From positions 125,924-148,423 of the forward strand of contig CAUYUJ010019080.1 of NCBI GenBank assembly GCA_963575745.1: a stretch of 22,500 nucleotides of DNA, written 5' to 3'. Under the pieces are notes generated by a model, which was not told the DNA's origin, did no database searches, and was given only the letters and a program-made list of their open reading frames with translations. The translations under genes were made by a program, and so were the position numbers. Every line of letters starts with the position of its first letter. Within the stretch, counting starts at the first letter, position 1. Below, piece by piece: positions 1 to 9,867 of this stretch. The stretch is from Prorocentrum cordatum. Its lineage: Eukaryota > Sar > Dinophyceae > Prorocentrales > Prorocentraceae.

Positions 1-381
1 GCTGCGCGTGGGCTCCCGTGCACTCCTCCTGCACTCTTCTGCCCACGCGCCCAGGCACCTGCGACCCAGCGGGCCGTGGGTGGGGTGGCGTCGGTCGGTT
101 CTCTTGCTCGAGCGAGGGAGCGGAGGAGACCAAGAGAAGCAGCCGAGGCCCAGACTCTCGCAGGGCCGCGCGGGCTTCGCGGGTCGGCTCGGGGGCCCCC
201 CTCCCCGAGCACCTGCCAGACCACTCCAGCCCAGCTCGAGGACCCAGATTTCGGAGTGGAGGGGATACGGGTTCCACGCGAGCTTTTTGGATGATCCCCG
301 ACGCGCCCCCCCCACTGGGAGTGGGGGCCGAAGTGGGGCCCCCGGATGAGATTGGGGTGGTCTGGTGGGTGGTGACTCCCC

Positions 382-1020
382 TCAACTCCTTGCCAGAGGC
401 GCGGAGCGCGCCAGGGGCGGCGCTGGAGGCGCCGCCCAGAGGCGTGGCGGTGGGGGTCCAGCGCCGGCCCATGAGATCCGTGCGGACCTCCAAAGATGCC
501 AAATAAAAGTCGAGGGAATGCCTCCCCAGCCGGAGGAGGTCTCGTTCGGGTGGTCAAGAGTCGATCCCAAGGCCTCTCCGGGGGTGGGCCCTGGCCAGGC
601 CTTCGAGGCGAGCCCCTCCGGCGCGACGAGACGCCTCCCTGAGGCCCGAGGTCCAGGGATCGGCGACGCTTCCAGGGGCGGCAGCCCGAGGTCCAGCGAT
701 CGGTGGAGCTCCTCAGGGGGGGGGGCCCGGCAGGCGTGAGGGGTGTGCCGACAGCGGGGCGGGGAGGCGCAGGCGGACCCCTCCAGAGCCCTCGAGCCTC
801 CAGCCCCCACCCCCCCCCTGCCTGCCCCCCCCTCGGCGCCTGGTATCTCGGCGACCGCGGCGAACTCGCGCGCGGGGGGCTCGACGCCCTCGGCGGCGGC
901 GGGGTGGCTCCACCGCGCGGCCTCCCGGGTGAGCAGCCGCTGGAAGGTGCTCTCGGGGCCAGGAGCGAGCGGTCCGCGCGGGACGCGGGGACGCAGGCCG
1001 CCCATCAGGACGCCGCTCAT
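382..1020 (-). other. GC-rich open frame, coding status doubtful
   Basis: This 212-codon minus-strand frame starts MSGVLMGGLRPRVPRG. Only residues about 20-62 (ESTFQRLLTREAARWSH through AREFAAVAEIPG) look protein-like; the remainder is Gly/Pro/Ala/Arg-rich and probably reflects base composition. No domain is recognised. The interval 1-1340 shows no other gene. A repeated GCCCGAGGTCCAG followed by GATCGG occurs around 640-700. Confidence 0.15.
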
Positions 1021-1035
1021 CGAGTAGGAGATCGG

Positions 1036-1082
1036 CTGCAGAATCGAGTCGCCCCGAAATGAATTGTTCGTCGATTCTGCAG
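1036..1082. repeat. Inverted repeat with 12-bp arms
   Basis: CTGCAGAATCGA at 1036-1047 is followed after 23 bases by its exact reverse complement at 1071-1082. It could form a hairpin; no gene is attached. Confidence 0.8.
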
Positions 1083-1342
1083 GAGTACATAAGATGTCCG
1101 TAGACCGAGTAGGAGCATTCTACGCATGTTGGTCGTAGGTTCGAAGAAATCTCAACTCTGGGGTGAACGGATGCTGTAGTCGATCTCCTGCTCGAACTCC
1201 AGACTGCGGCCAGCAGGCCCCTTGGGAGCAGAGGGGCGGGCCAGGGCCCCTTCAGCAAGGCACGTGGTCGAGGAAGTCGTGTGCCCAGGACCGGGAAACC
1301 GACGTTCTCGACCAGAATTTGAGGAACGTGTTCTTACGAGTA

Positions 1343-1412
1343 GGTCGGGCGTGTCCTCCTACAGGCGGATTTCGAAGGACAAATGAAAAAGTCCAAAAAG
1401 TATTCAAAATAG

Positions 1413-1463
<51 letters not shown>

Positions 1464-1577
1464 AACATTAGAATAAACGATAAAAATAAAAACAAAAAAA
1501 TGAAATAAACGTCCCCACACTATGTTTGTGACTATTTTTGAATATAAAAAACCTCCTGTAGAGGGACGTGCCCGACT
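1343..1577. mobile_element. MITE-like element, copy 1
   Basis: The ends are inverted repeats: the left reads GGTCGGGCGTGTCCTCCTAC then AGGCGG, and the reverse complement of the right reads AGTCGGGCACGTCC then CTCTACAGGAGG. TA flanks both ends (1341-1342 and 1578-1579), suggesting a TA target duplication as in Tc1/mariner-type elements. The interior is AT-rich with inverted GTATTCAAAATAG and CTATTTTTGAATA segments. A TC tract sits at 1413-1460. No transposase is present, so it would be non-autonomous. Confidence 0.65.
1413..1460. repeat. (TC)n microsatellite
   Basis: A 48-base TC tract with one interruption lies inside the first inverted-repeat element. Confidence 0.95.
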
Positions 1578-1720
1578 TACATCCTCCGACCCCGAGAAAC
1601 TGGGACACCAGAGATCCTCCTCCAGAGGAGAGCTGCCTCTGCCCCGACGCCGATCCCAATCCCCACGCACCCCACACCCGGCTGCCAACAGCATCCGGCC
1701 AACTTTCGGCGGCCCCCGAG

Positions 1721-1877
1721 GGGGAGGAGGAGGAAGAGGAGGGGGAGGAGGAGGAGGAGGAGGAGGAGGAGGAGGAGGAGGAGGAGGAGGAGGAGGAGGA
1801 GGAGGAGGAGGAGGAGGAGTAACTAGGAGGAGGAGGGGGAGGAGGAGGAGGAGGAGGCGGAGGAGGAGGAGGAGGAG
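1721..1877. repeat. (GGA)n microsatellite
   Basis: A long, nearly pure GGA run occupies this stretch, with interruptions near 1820-1860. It produces artificial poly-Gly, poly-Glu and poly-Pro/Ser frames. Confidence 0.95.
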
Positions 1878-2247
1878 ACGGCCCTCCCACCTTCTGCCCC
1901 AGGATCCTCGTAGAGAGAGACGGTCGAGCGCGGAGGCTGGACGCTTCTCTGGCCCGCCTGGGGCCTCCACAGGCCTCCCGTGGCCCTTTGTTTGTTTTTG
2001 GACCTTCGGGACCCTCCTCTGGAGACCTCTGGGAGGCCTCCTCCCACTCCGCCTCCATCATCCTCCCTCCTCCTCGCGAGACGAAGCCAGGACGAGGACC
2101 CAATCGGGTGGGGATGAATCGAGAAGCTCTGAGATCCGGCGGCTCTGGAGGATGTCTCGGGCGCCGCGGCCTTCTCAGAGCGTTCTGGCGCGCTCGGAGG
2201 GCGTTCCGGAACGCTGTGGAACGGAGTTAATCCTCGTCCTAGCCCCG

Positions 2248-2733
2248 TCAGACCTCTGCCCATCTCGCCTGGCCCCTGGGATCACCGACTCCGACCCCGA
2301 TGCTCTGGGAGCAGCCATCCGCCTGCTCGGGCACGGACTGCACCCCGAAGAACGAGTCCAGCCAGCTGGCCCACAGAGGGCCTGGGCTCCGTGCGGCGTC
2401 GGCCAGCGGCTTGGCCGCGGCTGCCAGCGCTGCCAGCGCATCTGGGCACAGGCAGGCCAGCATCCGGTGCACCAGCTCTGGCGCCATCGACGGGAAGCCA
2501 CCCGAGCGGCGGGCCAGGCTTCTCGAGGCATCGCGTTCCGCCCTCGCTGGCGCAGCACCCGCGATGGCCGAAGAGGCGGCTGCCGTCGTCGAGGAGGTGG
2601 CACTGCCTGGACCGGCCGTCTCTAAGGCTGAGGCCGATGTCCACGGCTGGGCACCACCTGCACGTGCGCCAGTCTCCAGGGCCGCACGCCGACGACAAAG
2701 CATTGAGCGAAGCAGCTGTCCGATCGACGCCAT
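2248..2733 (-). CDS. Open frame with F-box-like domain, probable 5' exon
   Basis: A minus-strand frame opens with ATG at 2733 (MASIGQLLRSML) and runs 161 codons. Residues about 80-128 read PSMAPELVHRMLACLC, PDALAALAAAAKPLADA, ARSPGPLWASWLDSFFG. This has the layout of an F-box: P-x-ELV-x-RML at the start, a DALAAL helix, a KPLADAA helix and PLW followed by a hydrophobic end. F-box proteins are substrate adaptors of SCF ubiquitin ligases; that role here is inference. The N-terminal 75 residues are Ala/Ser/Arg-rich. The sequence after SFFG looks non-coding, and GGG|GTGCAG at 2344-2341 is a plausible donor, so the true exon may end at 2344. The frame is on the same strand as the PFOR exons, about 1.1 kb downstream of exon D. 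Partner exons were not identified. Confidence 0.5.
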   Translation of the reverse strand: MASIGQLLRSMLCRRRAALETGARAGGAQPWTSASALETAGPGSATSSTTAAASSAIAGAAPARAERDASRSLARRSGGFPSMAPELVHRMLACLCPDALAALAAAAKPLADAARSPGPLWASWLDSFFGVQSVPEQADGCSQSIGVGVGDPRGQARWAEV

Positions 2734-2782
2734 ACTTCGACCAGCCCGTCGCCGGGTCGACCCAACTTTGCCAGCTGGGTAC

Positions 2783-2870
2783 CTGCGGCTCCACCTGGAA
2801 TGTTGCAGTATTGGGCCGACGCGGCTGCCTGCGGCTCTCTCTGGAATGTTGACTCATTGGGCCAACGCGG
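2783..2870. repeat. Tandem duplication of a 42-bp segment
   Basis: Two copies (2783-2824 and 2829-2870) share CTGCGGCTC, CTGGAATGTTG and ATTGGGCC(G/A)ACGCGG, with a period of 46. The following stretch to 3130 is GC- and GGA-rich without a recognised gene. Confidence 0.75.
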
Positions 2871-3258
2871 CGGTGGAGGCGGAGAAGAGGGCGGCAACGA
2901 CGGGAGGGAGGATTGGAAGAAGAACACGGAGGGAGTGGGAGGAGGAAAAGGGGGTGGGTGGAGGAGAGGGCTCCGCCACGCACGCGTGCCGAGGCCTTCC
3001 CCGTGCGCGAGCCTCACCCCGCGTTGGGGCCTCTCGGCACGCCTCCGCCTGGGGCTGGAACGGGACATCGGTCGGGAAGGCAAGGGGGCGCTGTTGAGCA
3101 GCGTGGCGTGGCCTGGGCTGGTTTTGCAGACCCCCCATAGGAGGCACACAGACATAGTAGTACTATATGTCCTCCTTGGAGGCGCGCGTCCGACCCGAAC
3201 ATACAATAGACCCATCTCGCACCCGCCACAACGCATATACCATAAGATTTCCCGGTGC

Positions 3259-3286
3259 GCGCGTCGCCCCTGGCGGGGCGACGCGC
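3259..3286. repeat. Perfect hairpin, 12-bp arms
   Basis: GCGCGTCGCCCC, loop TGGC, then GGGGCGACGCGC. Flanking GTACTATATG (about 3161) and CATATAGTAC (3286-3295) are also complementary, so a larger folded structure over 3150-3320 is possible. It is not at a recognisable gene end. Confidence 0.8.
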
Positions 3287-3312
3287 ATATAGTACAAGTA
3301 TGTTGGGGTGAC

Positions 3313-3507
3313 GCCGACCCCATGCTTTGGCCGCCTTGACCGGTTGCAGCCTCAGCCTGACCATCCGATCTGATAGCTCGGACATCTACGAATACGGACG
3401 CGTCCAGCGCTTCACCCAGCGCAGAGCTGCCTTTTTGCTATTAGGTCCCTGCGCTCAGGAACAACTGTGCGAACACGTAGAGAATGACTTCCCTGACAGA
3501 CCCTAAC
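3313..3507 (+). pseudogene. Possible coding remnant without a start
   Basis: A plus-strand frame is open from about 3313 to a TAA ending at 3507 and contains no ATG. It reads in part SLTIRSDSSDIYEYGRV, then QRFTQRRAAFLLLGPCAQ, then EQLCEHVENDFPDRP. The balanced amino-acid composition differs from the repeat-driven frames around it. No family is recognised. Sequence from 3508 to 3760 has other short open frames and no identifiable product. It may be a decayed mobile-element or gene fragment, or chance. Confidence 0.22.
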
Positions 3508-3805
3508 CCGCTTGGATACTCGCACGCCCCACCCCACCCACAACCTTGCCTGGCAAGCCAAGAATCAAGTGTGTCTTTCGCTTCACGGAGCACGACACAA
3601 CCACCGCAAGGCCGCCGAGAAAACTACAGCCATGCGCAGAGAACTATTCGATCGCATCTCGCTTCGCCAAACATAGAACTGCCAGGCTTTCTGGTCAACA
3701 CGACAAACAACTCGCTGACTACATAGTTACTGTCCTGGCAAACGTGTAGTTTTGATAGTTAAGGAAATGGCCGGCAAAAACAAGGTGGACAGGCGTGTCC
3801 TCCAC

Positions 3806-3931
3806 GTTCTGGAAGAAGATGTCTCCGCACTGCGCGGTGCCGCGCAAGGTGGGATGATTGGGATTCAGCGCCTTAGCACGGAACGCGTCGATCTGATCCT
3901 TCAGCTGATCCACCACGACCTTGATGTGGTC
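3806..3931 (-). CDS. PFO: PFOR/PNO exon D
   Basis: This exon continues the pyruvate oxidoreductase beyond the EIQK motif. It reads DHIKVVVDQLKDQIDAF, then RAKALNPNHPTLRGTAQ, then CGDIFFQN. The family has AFRxRALNPxxPxxRGTAQNPDxFFQ at this point, so RALNP, RGTAQ and FFQ anchor it. CG replaces the usual NP before D. A stop codon in this frame just upstream (about 3941-3943) and a GGGCAG acceptor (AG at 3933-3932) set the start. An alternative start after CAAG at 3919 would drop four codons. The end is uncertain: AAC|GTGGAG gives 3806, and CCT|GTCCAC would give 3791. The next family segment (NxFY...iVqxyM...) was not found down to base 1, so the gene either continues outside the window or is broken. 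Confidence 0.88.
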
Positions 3932-4090
3932 CTGCCCTCCCTCGTCTTAACAGCAAGGTGCATGCACGCGGGAGCTGCGAGTGTCCCCATTATTGCCCCC
4001 CCATGTGCAAACGACATTCACAAGAACACGGCGGAAGGTCAGCACACCAGAATACATACATATACATACACATACATCTATATATAGGGG

Positions 4091-4165
4091 GAAAAACAAA
4101 AACCACAAAAAACAAACAACAACAACAACAAAAAAAAACAAAACAAAAAAAAAAAAAAAAAAAAA
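4091..4165. repeat. A-rich tract with CAA repeats and poly(A)
   Basis: Short CAA repeats lead into a 21-base A run, followed by a GC hairpin-like GCGCGGGCGCTTCGCGCGC. This could be the tail of an old retrocopy, but no body was identified. 3932-4090 and 4170-4465 hold nothing recognised. Confidence 0.7.
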
Positions 4166-4467
4166 CGCGCGGGCGCTTCGCGCGCTCTTAGATTCTAGCC
4201 CAGCCCATGGCGCTGTGATGAAACGAACGTCGGGGTTTGCGGGCGACTCGCTGTCGGAGAAGGGTTGCGACCGTCTTGGGCCAGTTACCGGATGTCGCAG
4301 GGCTCCCTTGGACTGGCTTTGGGGCTGTTTAGGCACTTTCTTGGGGGGGGCAAGTGTCTTTGGCCTCACTGGCGCCGCCCAGGGATGTCAGATCGCTCTC
4401 GCGACACGCAAGTCTTGGCTAGCGGGCTCGTCGGGGAGATCGCTGAACAGCCTTGGAGCATAACTGC

Positions 4468-4700
4468 CTTGAAATAGAATGCACGCGATGCCTCGCCAGC
4501 TGGCGGAGCACGTGCAAAAGGAACGAAGAATGCCCCAGGACGCAGGGCAAAATGCCATTATACATAACGCAAGCGCTGTCACGCCGGGTGGCGGAGCAAT
4601 TGTAAGAAGATCTAGAAAAGACGGAACTAGGAGAGAACGCAGCCTTGATATTGAATGCATGCGCTGCCACGCCAGCTGGCAGAGCACGCGCAGAAACCCC
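4468..4700. repeat. Degenerate tandem repeat, three units of about 87 bp
   Basis: Units starting near 4468, 4553 and 4642 share AATGCA(C/T)GCG, GCCACGCC-like, AGCTGGC(G/A)GAGCACG and GCA(A/G)AA. The outer two are most alike; the middle is diverged. Confidence 0.6.
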
Positions 4701-4794
4701 TCCTGGTCGCACCGGCAGGGCCTCAAGGTCGATGACTTTGCGTTCATTACCGAAGCGTCCTTCGGCATTCTTTCAGCCTCTTGGACGGACTCAT

Positions 4795-5010
4795 GCTGAA
4801 GATGCGGCTTTGGGGGTGTTTGGGGGCCGTTTGGGAACCCTCTTGGGGGCTTGCATGGTCATCTTGGGAGTCTCGTGAGGCCGTTTCAGGGCTGGTTTGG
4901 GGGTCTCTTGGGCTGTCTTCGGGCCCTCTCGGGACCGTGCCGAGGCCATCTTGGGCCCATCTTGTACCGTTTTGGAGCCGTCTTGGGCGGTCAGAAGCCA
5001 GGAAGAGCGA
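4795..5010 (+). repeat. CTTGGG-family repeat block
   Basis: Degenerate short units around GGGCCGTCTTGGG and GGGGTCTCTTGG run up to a CA/CAA microsatellite. This is the same family as the blocks at 6262, 6785, 8850 and, inverted, 21281. Confidence 0.7.
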
Positions 5011-5058
5011 AAACACGCACGCACGCACACACACACACACACACATACACACACACGC

Positions 5059-5110
<52 letters not shown>
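5011..5110. repeat. (CA)n then (CAA)n microsatellite
   Basis: CA/CGCA repeats to about 5059 change into 17 or so CAA units ending at 5110. Confidence 0.95.
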
Positions 5111-5111
<1 letters not shown>

Positions 5112-5174
5112 CATTTAAGACTGGGGACACTCCGTTCTCACCAGTGCCAGGGTTTTCATAGGAGGCGGGCAATA

Positions 5175-5191
5175 CCCCCACTTTGTGGGGG
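5175..5191. repeat. Short perfect hairpin
   Basis: CCCCCAC, loop TTT, GTGGGGG. There is no T-run or gene end to suggest a terminator. Confidence 0.5.
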
Positions 5192-5329
5192 GGCCGGTTC
5201 AAGCTCTACCAAGTTTCCAAACGACTCTTCGCCACCACCCACACCCAGCTTCCCGCCCTATGACGTTCGGACACTTCACTTCGTGGCCTGCGGACGACCT
5301 TGGCTACTACACTGGCGCATGGTTACAAT

Positions 5330-6130
5330 GACTTGTTGTGGTAACATTTTGTGGAAGCTAGCTTAGTATACGACTTATACCCCTGTTCCAACAATGGACA
5401 CGTGTACCGTTTTCCGACGTTTTTCCGTTTCTGTACCACACAAGCCAAGACACTTATTTTGAGTGGTACCACGTGCGTGGCGCCAGCATACCACAGGACT
5501 TGTTTCCGTTGTTGTGAGACGATATATGCTCATTCTTGTTCTGTGGTTGTCGTTCCGGCCTCAGTGTTTTTCGAGGACCTACGGTGCGATTCGTGCGATT
5601 TTATGATACGCGGTGCTGAATTTCTTAAGAAACCCAATGGTATTGGAAGATTTCGGCGTGCGCGCGCGAAGAAAAAACGAATGTGTCCCATATGGTATTA
5701 TTTGACAGGGATGATGGCCCTGGCATGCGCGCAACCGTTGTTGCAGAAGTTCGAAGCACGTGAAAAAGTTGCTCGCAAGAGCCCGTTTGACAGAAATGTT
5801 GAAAAAATATTGGGTTTCCTCAGAAATCCGCAAGAGCGCGCGGGATGAATTGTTGAAACTTTTTTTTTGAAAAACCATTGGGTTTTTCATGTTTTTATGT
5901 TAAAATCGCTACGAAAACTAAGGTTTTGGAAGGATTTCATCTTGCGCGCGCGAGTGTGCACTTCGTGTCATTTTTTGCAAAGGATTCTTGAAGTTTGGTT
6001 ATGTTAGAACAAGACATGTCATTTTATATTGTTTTTTGACAGGGAAAGCGGGCGTCAACAAAACAACCGGATCTGGGTCACATCGTTTTGCCTGAGGCTT
6101 CCTCACGAAAATTATGAAAATGAGGCTGCG
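5330..6130. other. AT-richer island with a two-copy diverged repeat
   Basis: This interval is visibly lower in GC than its surroundings. TTGGAAGATTTC followed by GCGCGCGCGA at about 5644-5670 recurs as TTGGAAGGATTTC and GCGCGCGCGA at about 5927-5953, and TTTGACAGGGA occurs after each (about 5701 and 6036), so a roughly 300-bp unit seems duplicated. A 165-codon plus-strand frame (5351-5848) has scattered Cys but no recognised domain; it is probably not a gene. Confidence 0.45.
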
Positions 6131-6200
6131 GCCTAGGCGCGGCGGGGGGGGCGCGCACCAGGGGTCCCAACAATAATTATTCTTTAGAATTAATAATGTT

Positions 6201-6201
6201 C

Positions 6202-6256
<55 letters not shown>
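6201..6256. repeat. (CAA)n microsatellite
   Basis: About 18 uninterrupted CAA units lie immediately before a CTTGGG-family block. Confidence 0.95.
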
Positions 6257-6261
6257 GAAAA

Positions 6262-6475
6262 TGTGTTTGGCCTCATCAAGGCTGGGGCGCATCGGGAGCT
6301 CTCCTGGGGTGTCCTGGGGACCTCTTGAGCTGTGGTGAGGCCATCCTGAGCGCTCTTGTTGCCCTTTTGGGCCGTCTTTGGCTCATTTTCGTTCCTCTTC
6401 GGCGGTCTTGGGGGTAGCTCAGGCTGTCTTGGAGGCCTCCTTGGCCGTCTTGAGGCCTCTTGGAGGCCACGGGGA
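6262..6475 (+). repeat. CTTGGG-family repeat block
   Basis: Degenerate GGGGACCTCTTG, GGCCGTCTTTGG and GGAGGCCTCCTTGG units. The 6476-6780 interval after it holds no recognised feature. Confidence 0.65.
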
Positions 6476-6784
6476 GGGGGTATCAAAACAGGGGGCGAAA
6501 TGATAGCGAGGTGCTGGGCCCCCGGGCGAGGATCGACATCCGAAATTGTTTTGTCTTCGGAGCTCTCGTCGCTGCCGCGGCTGGACGCATCTCGAAGCAA
6601 CGTTGTCTTTCCTAAGAGGTACAGGACGAGAACGGGGAGGGAGATGAGGAGGCAGAAGCATCAATAAGAGTTGGAACAGCAATTACACTGCCGTCTTTGG
6701 CTCGCACCACCGTCCGCACTTAGGATCCTTGGTGTTTGGAACTCGTTACGTGATGAAACAAGAGAACCGGACGAAAATCTATAC

Positions 6785-7420
6785 ATTTTGCGTTTCTGGG
6801 CCTTCTTGGGTGCCCTCTTGGGACCTGTTCGGGCCACTTCACGCCCTCTCGGGGAGTCCTGGGACCAATTTGGGGCGTCTTGGAGAGCTTTGGCTGTCCT
6901 GAGGCCTTGTTGGGGTCCTCTTGGAAGGCTTTTGGGGCTCTCATGGGCCTCTCTTGACGCCATTTGGGACCTTCGGGGCCTTCTTGGGGCCGCCTTGGAG
7001 CGCCCTTGGGCCGTCTTGGGACTCTCTCGGGCCGTCCTGCGGCCCTCTTTGGGAGCCGCTTGGACCGTATTGGGTCGAGTTCTGGGGCCTCGTAGGCTGT
7101 CTTGGCCCGTCGGAAGCATGAAAAAGCATGAACACGGAAAACCTGAAAAAAACCTGAAGAATCACATGTTTCGCCTTCTGAGGGCCTCGTGGGGCTCCTT
7201 TTGAGAGCCTCCTTGCCATCTTGATGCCCTCTTGAGCTGTCTTGAAGCCATGTTGGGCCATCGTGGAACGCTCTTAGGCGGTCTTGGGCTCTCATGAAGC
7301 GCTTTTGGGTCGTCTTGGAGCCCTCTTGAACGTCTCTTGGGTCCTCTCGTCGCCCCTCTTTCCCTCCTTTCGCGCGTTTTGGCGCTCCCCGACGGATCCA
7401 AAACGGCCGTGTACAAAATC
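6785..7420 (+). repeat. CTTGGG-family repeat block, two or more degenerate monomers
   Basis: GGGCC(T/G)TCTTGGG-type units are interrupted at about 7086-7180 by an A-rich spacer containing GTCGGAAGC, AAAAACC and TTTCGCC. A comparable spacer precedes the block at 6745-6790. The spacing of roughly 400 bp suggests decayed monomers of the 451-bp unit seen at the right end. Confidence 0.65.
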
Positions 7421-7452
7421 AGTGCTGCCCAGGGCCCCTGGGACCCTCTCCC

Positions 7453-7488
7453 CTATATATATATATATATATACACACATACATACAT

Positions 7489-7519
<31 letters not shown>

Positions 7520-7723
7520 TACATACCTGCATGCATACATACATACATATGTGTACACACACCTACACATATACATACATACATACATACATACATACAT
7601 ACATACATGCATGCATGCATGCATGCATGCATGCATACATACATACATACATACATACATACGTACGTACGTACATACATGCATACATGCACACACCTAC
7701 ACAAACACATACATATACATACA

Positions 7724-7757
<34 letters not shown>

Positions 7758-8234
7758 CATACATACATACATATATACATACATTCATACATACATACAT
7801 ACATACATACGTACGTACATACATACATACATACATACATATAAACATACACATACATGTACGAATATATATATGTATATATATATACATGTACACACAC
7901 ATATACACATGCATATGCATATACATCTACATACGCATATACATATACAAGTCTAAGAAATTATGCATAAACATATAAATAGTCATATGCGTATGCATGT
8001 ACAGATACACAAAAATATACCTATACATATACATATACAGATACACATACGTATAGCTCGATATACATATATACACATGCACATGTGTCTAAACATATAC
8101 GTGTACAAATACATGTACGTGTGAATATACATGGACACATACATGTACATATACGTATACATATACACGTGCATATACATATACATATGCGTATGCGTAT
8201 ACCTATACAGCTACATATACAAATACATATATTC

Positions 8235-8265
<31 letters not shown>

Positions 8266-8437
8266 CATACATATGCATATACATGTACATGCACATGTAC
8301 ATCTACATATACATACACATATACATATATAGTAGATATATAGGCATACATACATACAGACAGACAGACACACACACACGCAGACAGACAGACAGACAGC
8401 CAGACAGACAGACAGACGGACATACTGACAGACAGGC

Positions 8438-8468
<31 letters not shown>

Positions 8469-8565
8469 TTATACACATGTACGCATGCGTACATGTGTAC
8501 ATCATATACAAGTGCAAACATACCTGTAAACATGCATACAGCAAAACACGCATACATATAGATCG

Positions 8566-8604
<39 letters not shown>

Positions 8605-8630
8605 TATATATATATATATGTACAAGACTG
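7453..8630. repeat. Compound microsatellite: TA, CAGA, CATA, TGCA
   Basis: The region runs from (TA)n at 7453, through (CAGA)n at about 7490-7518 and (CATA)n/(TGCA)n to about 7850, a degenerate CATATA stretch to about 8340, a second (CAGA)n at 8355-8430, and (TA)n to about 8620. All frames here encode Tyr/Ile/His/Thr or Met/Cys/Val periodic peptides and are not genes. 8632-8845 holds nothing recognised. Confidence 0.95.
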
Positions 8631-8849
8631 CAGTGGCACTTCGCGCCGTGCACCTTGATCCTTGAAGTTTGGTACGCAGGCGGAATAGCAGGAAGGTCAA
8701 GCCGACAATTTAGCGATAACTCCTTGTTGCCTTTTCCAGCATCGCCGCTATAATAATGTGATTCGTTATCATTCCTCCATGCTTCTTTTCCTAATGTTCG
8801 CCTTACCCTGCGCATTCTCCCCATCCTCATCAGCTCTTTTTTGCGGAGG

Positions 8850-9566
8850 CTCCTCCTTGGAGAGCCTCTGGGGGCCTCGCAAAAGTTATTTCAGGCTTTC
8901 TCAAGGCCTTCTGGAGGCCTCCTGGGCGTACTCTGGGGGCCTCTGGGGGCTTCCTCGGGCCACCCTGCCTCCAACCGCGGTCTCCCTGAACGACGGGGTC
9001 ACGATTTGGAATGCTTCGGAGGGTGTCTTGGGGCCACCTTGGGCCGCCATGGGGCTCTCTGAAGGCCATCTTGGACCCGTGTTGTGCCGTTTTGGGGCTC
9101 TCTTGGACTGCCTGGAAGCCCTTTCGGATAGTTGTGGGGCGATGTTGGAGCCTCCCAGGCGGCTTCGGACGCCCAGAAGACCGCCGTCTTGGAGCGTCGG
9201 GAAGCCGAAAGGAGGAGAACCCCAAAATTCACCAAAAAACGACAGAACATCAATGATGTTTGCCTCCTGGGGCCTTCTTGGGAGTCCTCTTGGAGGCCTC
9301 TTTGGGGCCGTCCTGGAGGCCTCTTCGGCCATCTTGAGGTCACGTCGGTCACTCTTGGAGCGCTCTTGTGCTGTCTTGGGGGTCTCTGGGACGTCTCCGA
9401 TGACCCCCCTGATCGCTCTAGGTGTGCTGGGAAGGCCTGGCAAAACGCCCTGCGAGGCCCAGGGGGCCGCTTCGAAGCCCGTCTGGAGGGTCCCAAAGCC
9501 CCAGATCCCGGGAGTCCAGTTTTGGGAGGGGGGTCCCCCGCCTGGGCTTGTAAAAATATAGGAAGA
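8850..9566 (+). repeat. CTTGGG-family element with conserved 3' end
   Basis: CTTGGG-type units have an A-rich spacer at about 9190-9255. The block is followed by a distinctive end: GATGACC then CTGATCGCTC (about 9400), CCCCAGATCCCGGG (about 9500), and GGGCTTGTAAAAATATAGGA (9544-9563). The same end occurs inverted at 21031-21250. A TACA/TGCA microsatellite follows directly. Confidence 0.75.
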
Positions 9567-9579
9567 GGAATAAAAAGAT

Positions 9580-9866
9580 GTACGTGCATGCATGCATGTA
9601 TGTATACACACATACATACTTACACATAGTATACAGACATATAGATACACACATACGCACATACATATATACATATGATTATACATATACGCATGCATGC
9701 ATGCATACATATATACGTACACCAATTACAATACAGTAAATGCACACATGAATACGTGCATGCATGCAAGCATACGTGAATACATGAATGCGTGCATACA
9801 TATATACATGCAAGCATACACGTATATCTATATGCATGCATGCATACATACATGCATACATAAATA
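9580..9866. repeat. (TACA)n/(TGCA)n microsatellite
   Basis: Degenerate CATA and TGCA repeats follow the end of the CTTGGG-family element. Confidence 0.95.
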
Positions 9867-9867
9867 C

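Noticed and set aside
1428-2103. Proline-, serine- or glycine-rich protein
   Set aside because: The frames are created by the GGA and CT microsatellites and exist on both strands.
5175-5191. Hairpin as a bacterial-type terminator
   Set aside because: There is no following T-run, no upstream gene, and the context is eukaryotic.
5351-5848. 165-codon frame with Cys and His spaced a little like a LIM or zinc-finger domain
   Set aside because: Only an HxxCFxC-like piece fits; the remaining metal ligands are missing and the region contains a duplicated non-coding repeat.
7453-8630. CRISPR-like regular repeats
   Set aside because: These are microsatellites without spacers of constant length, and the sequence is eukaryotic.
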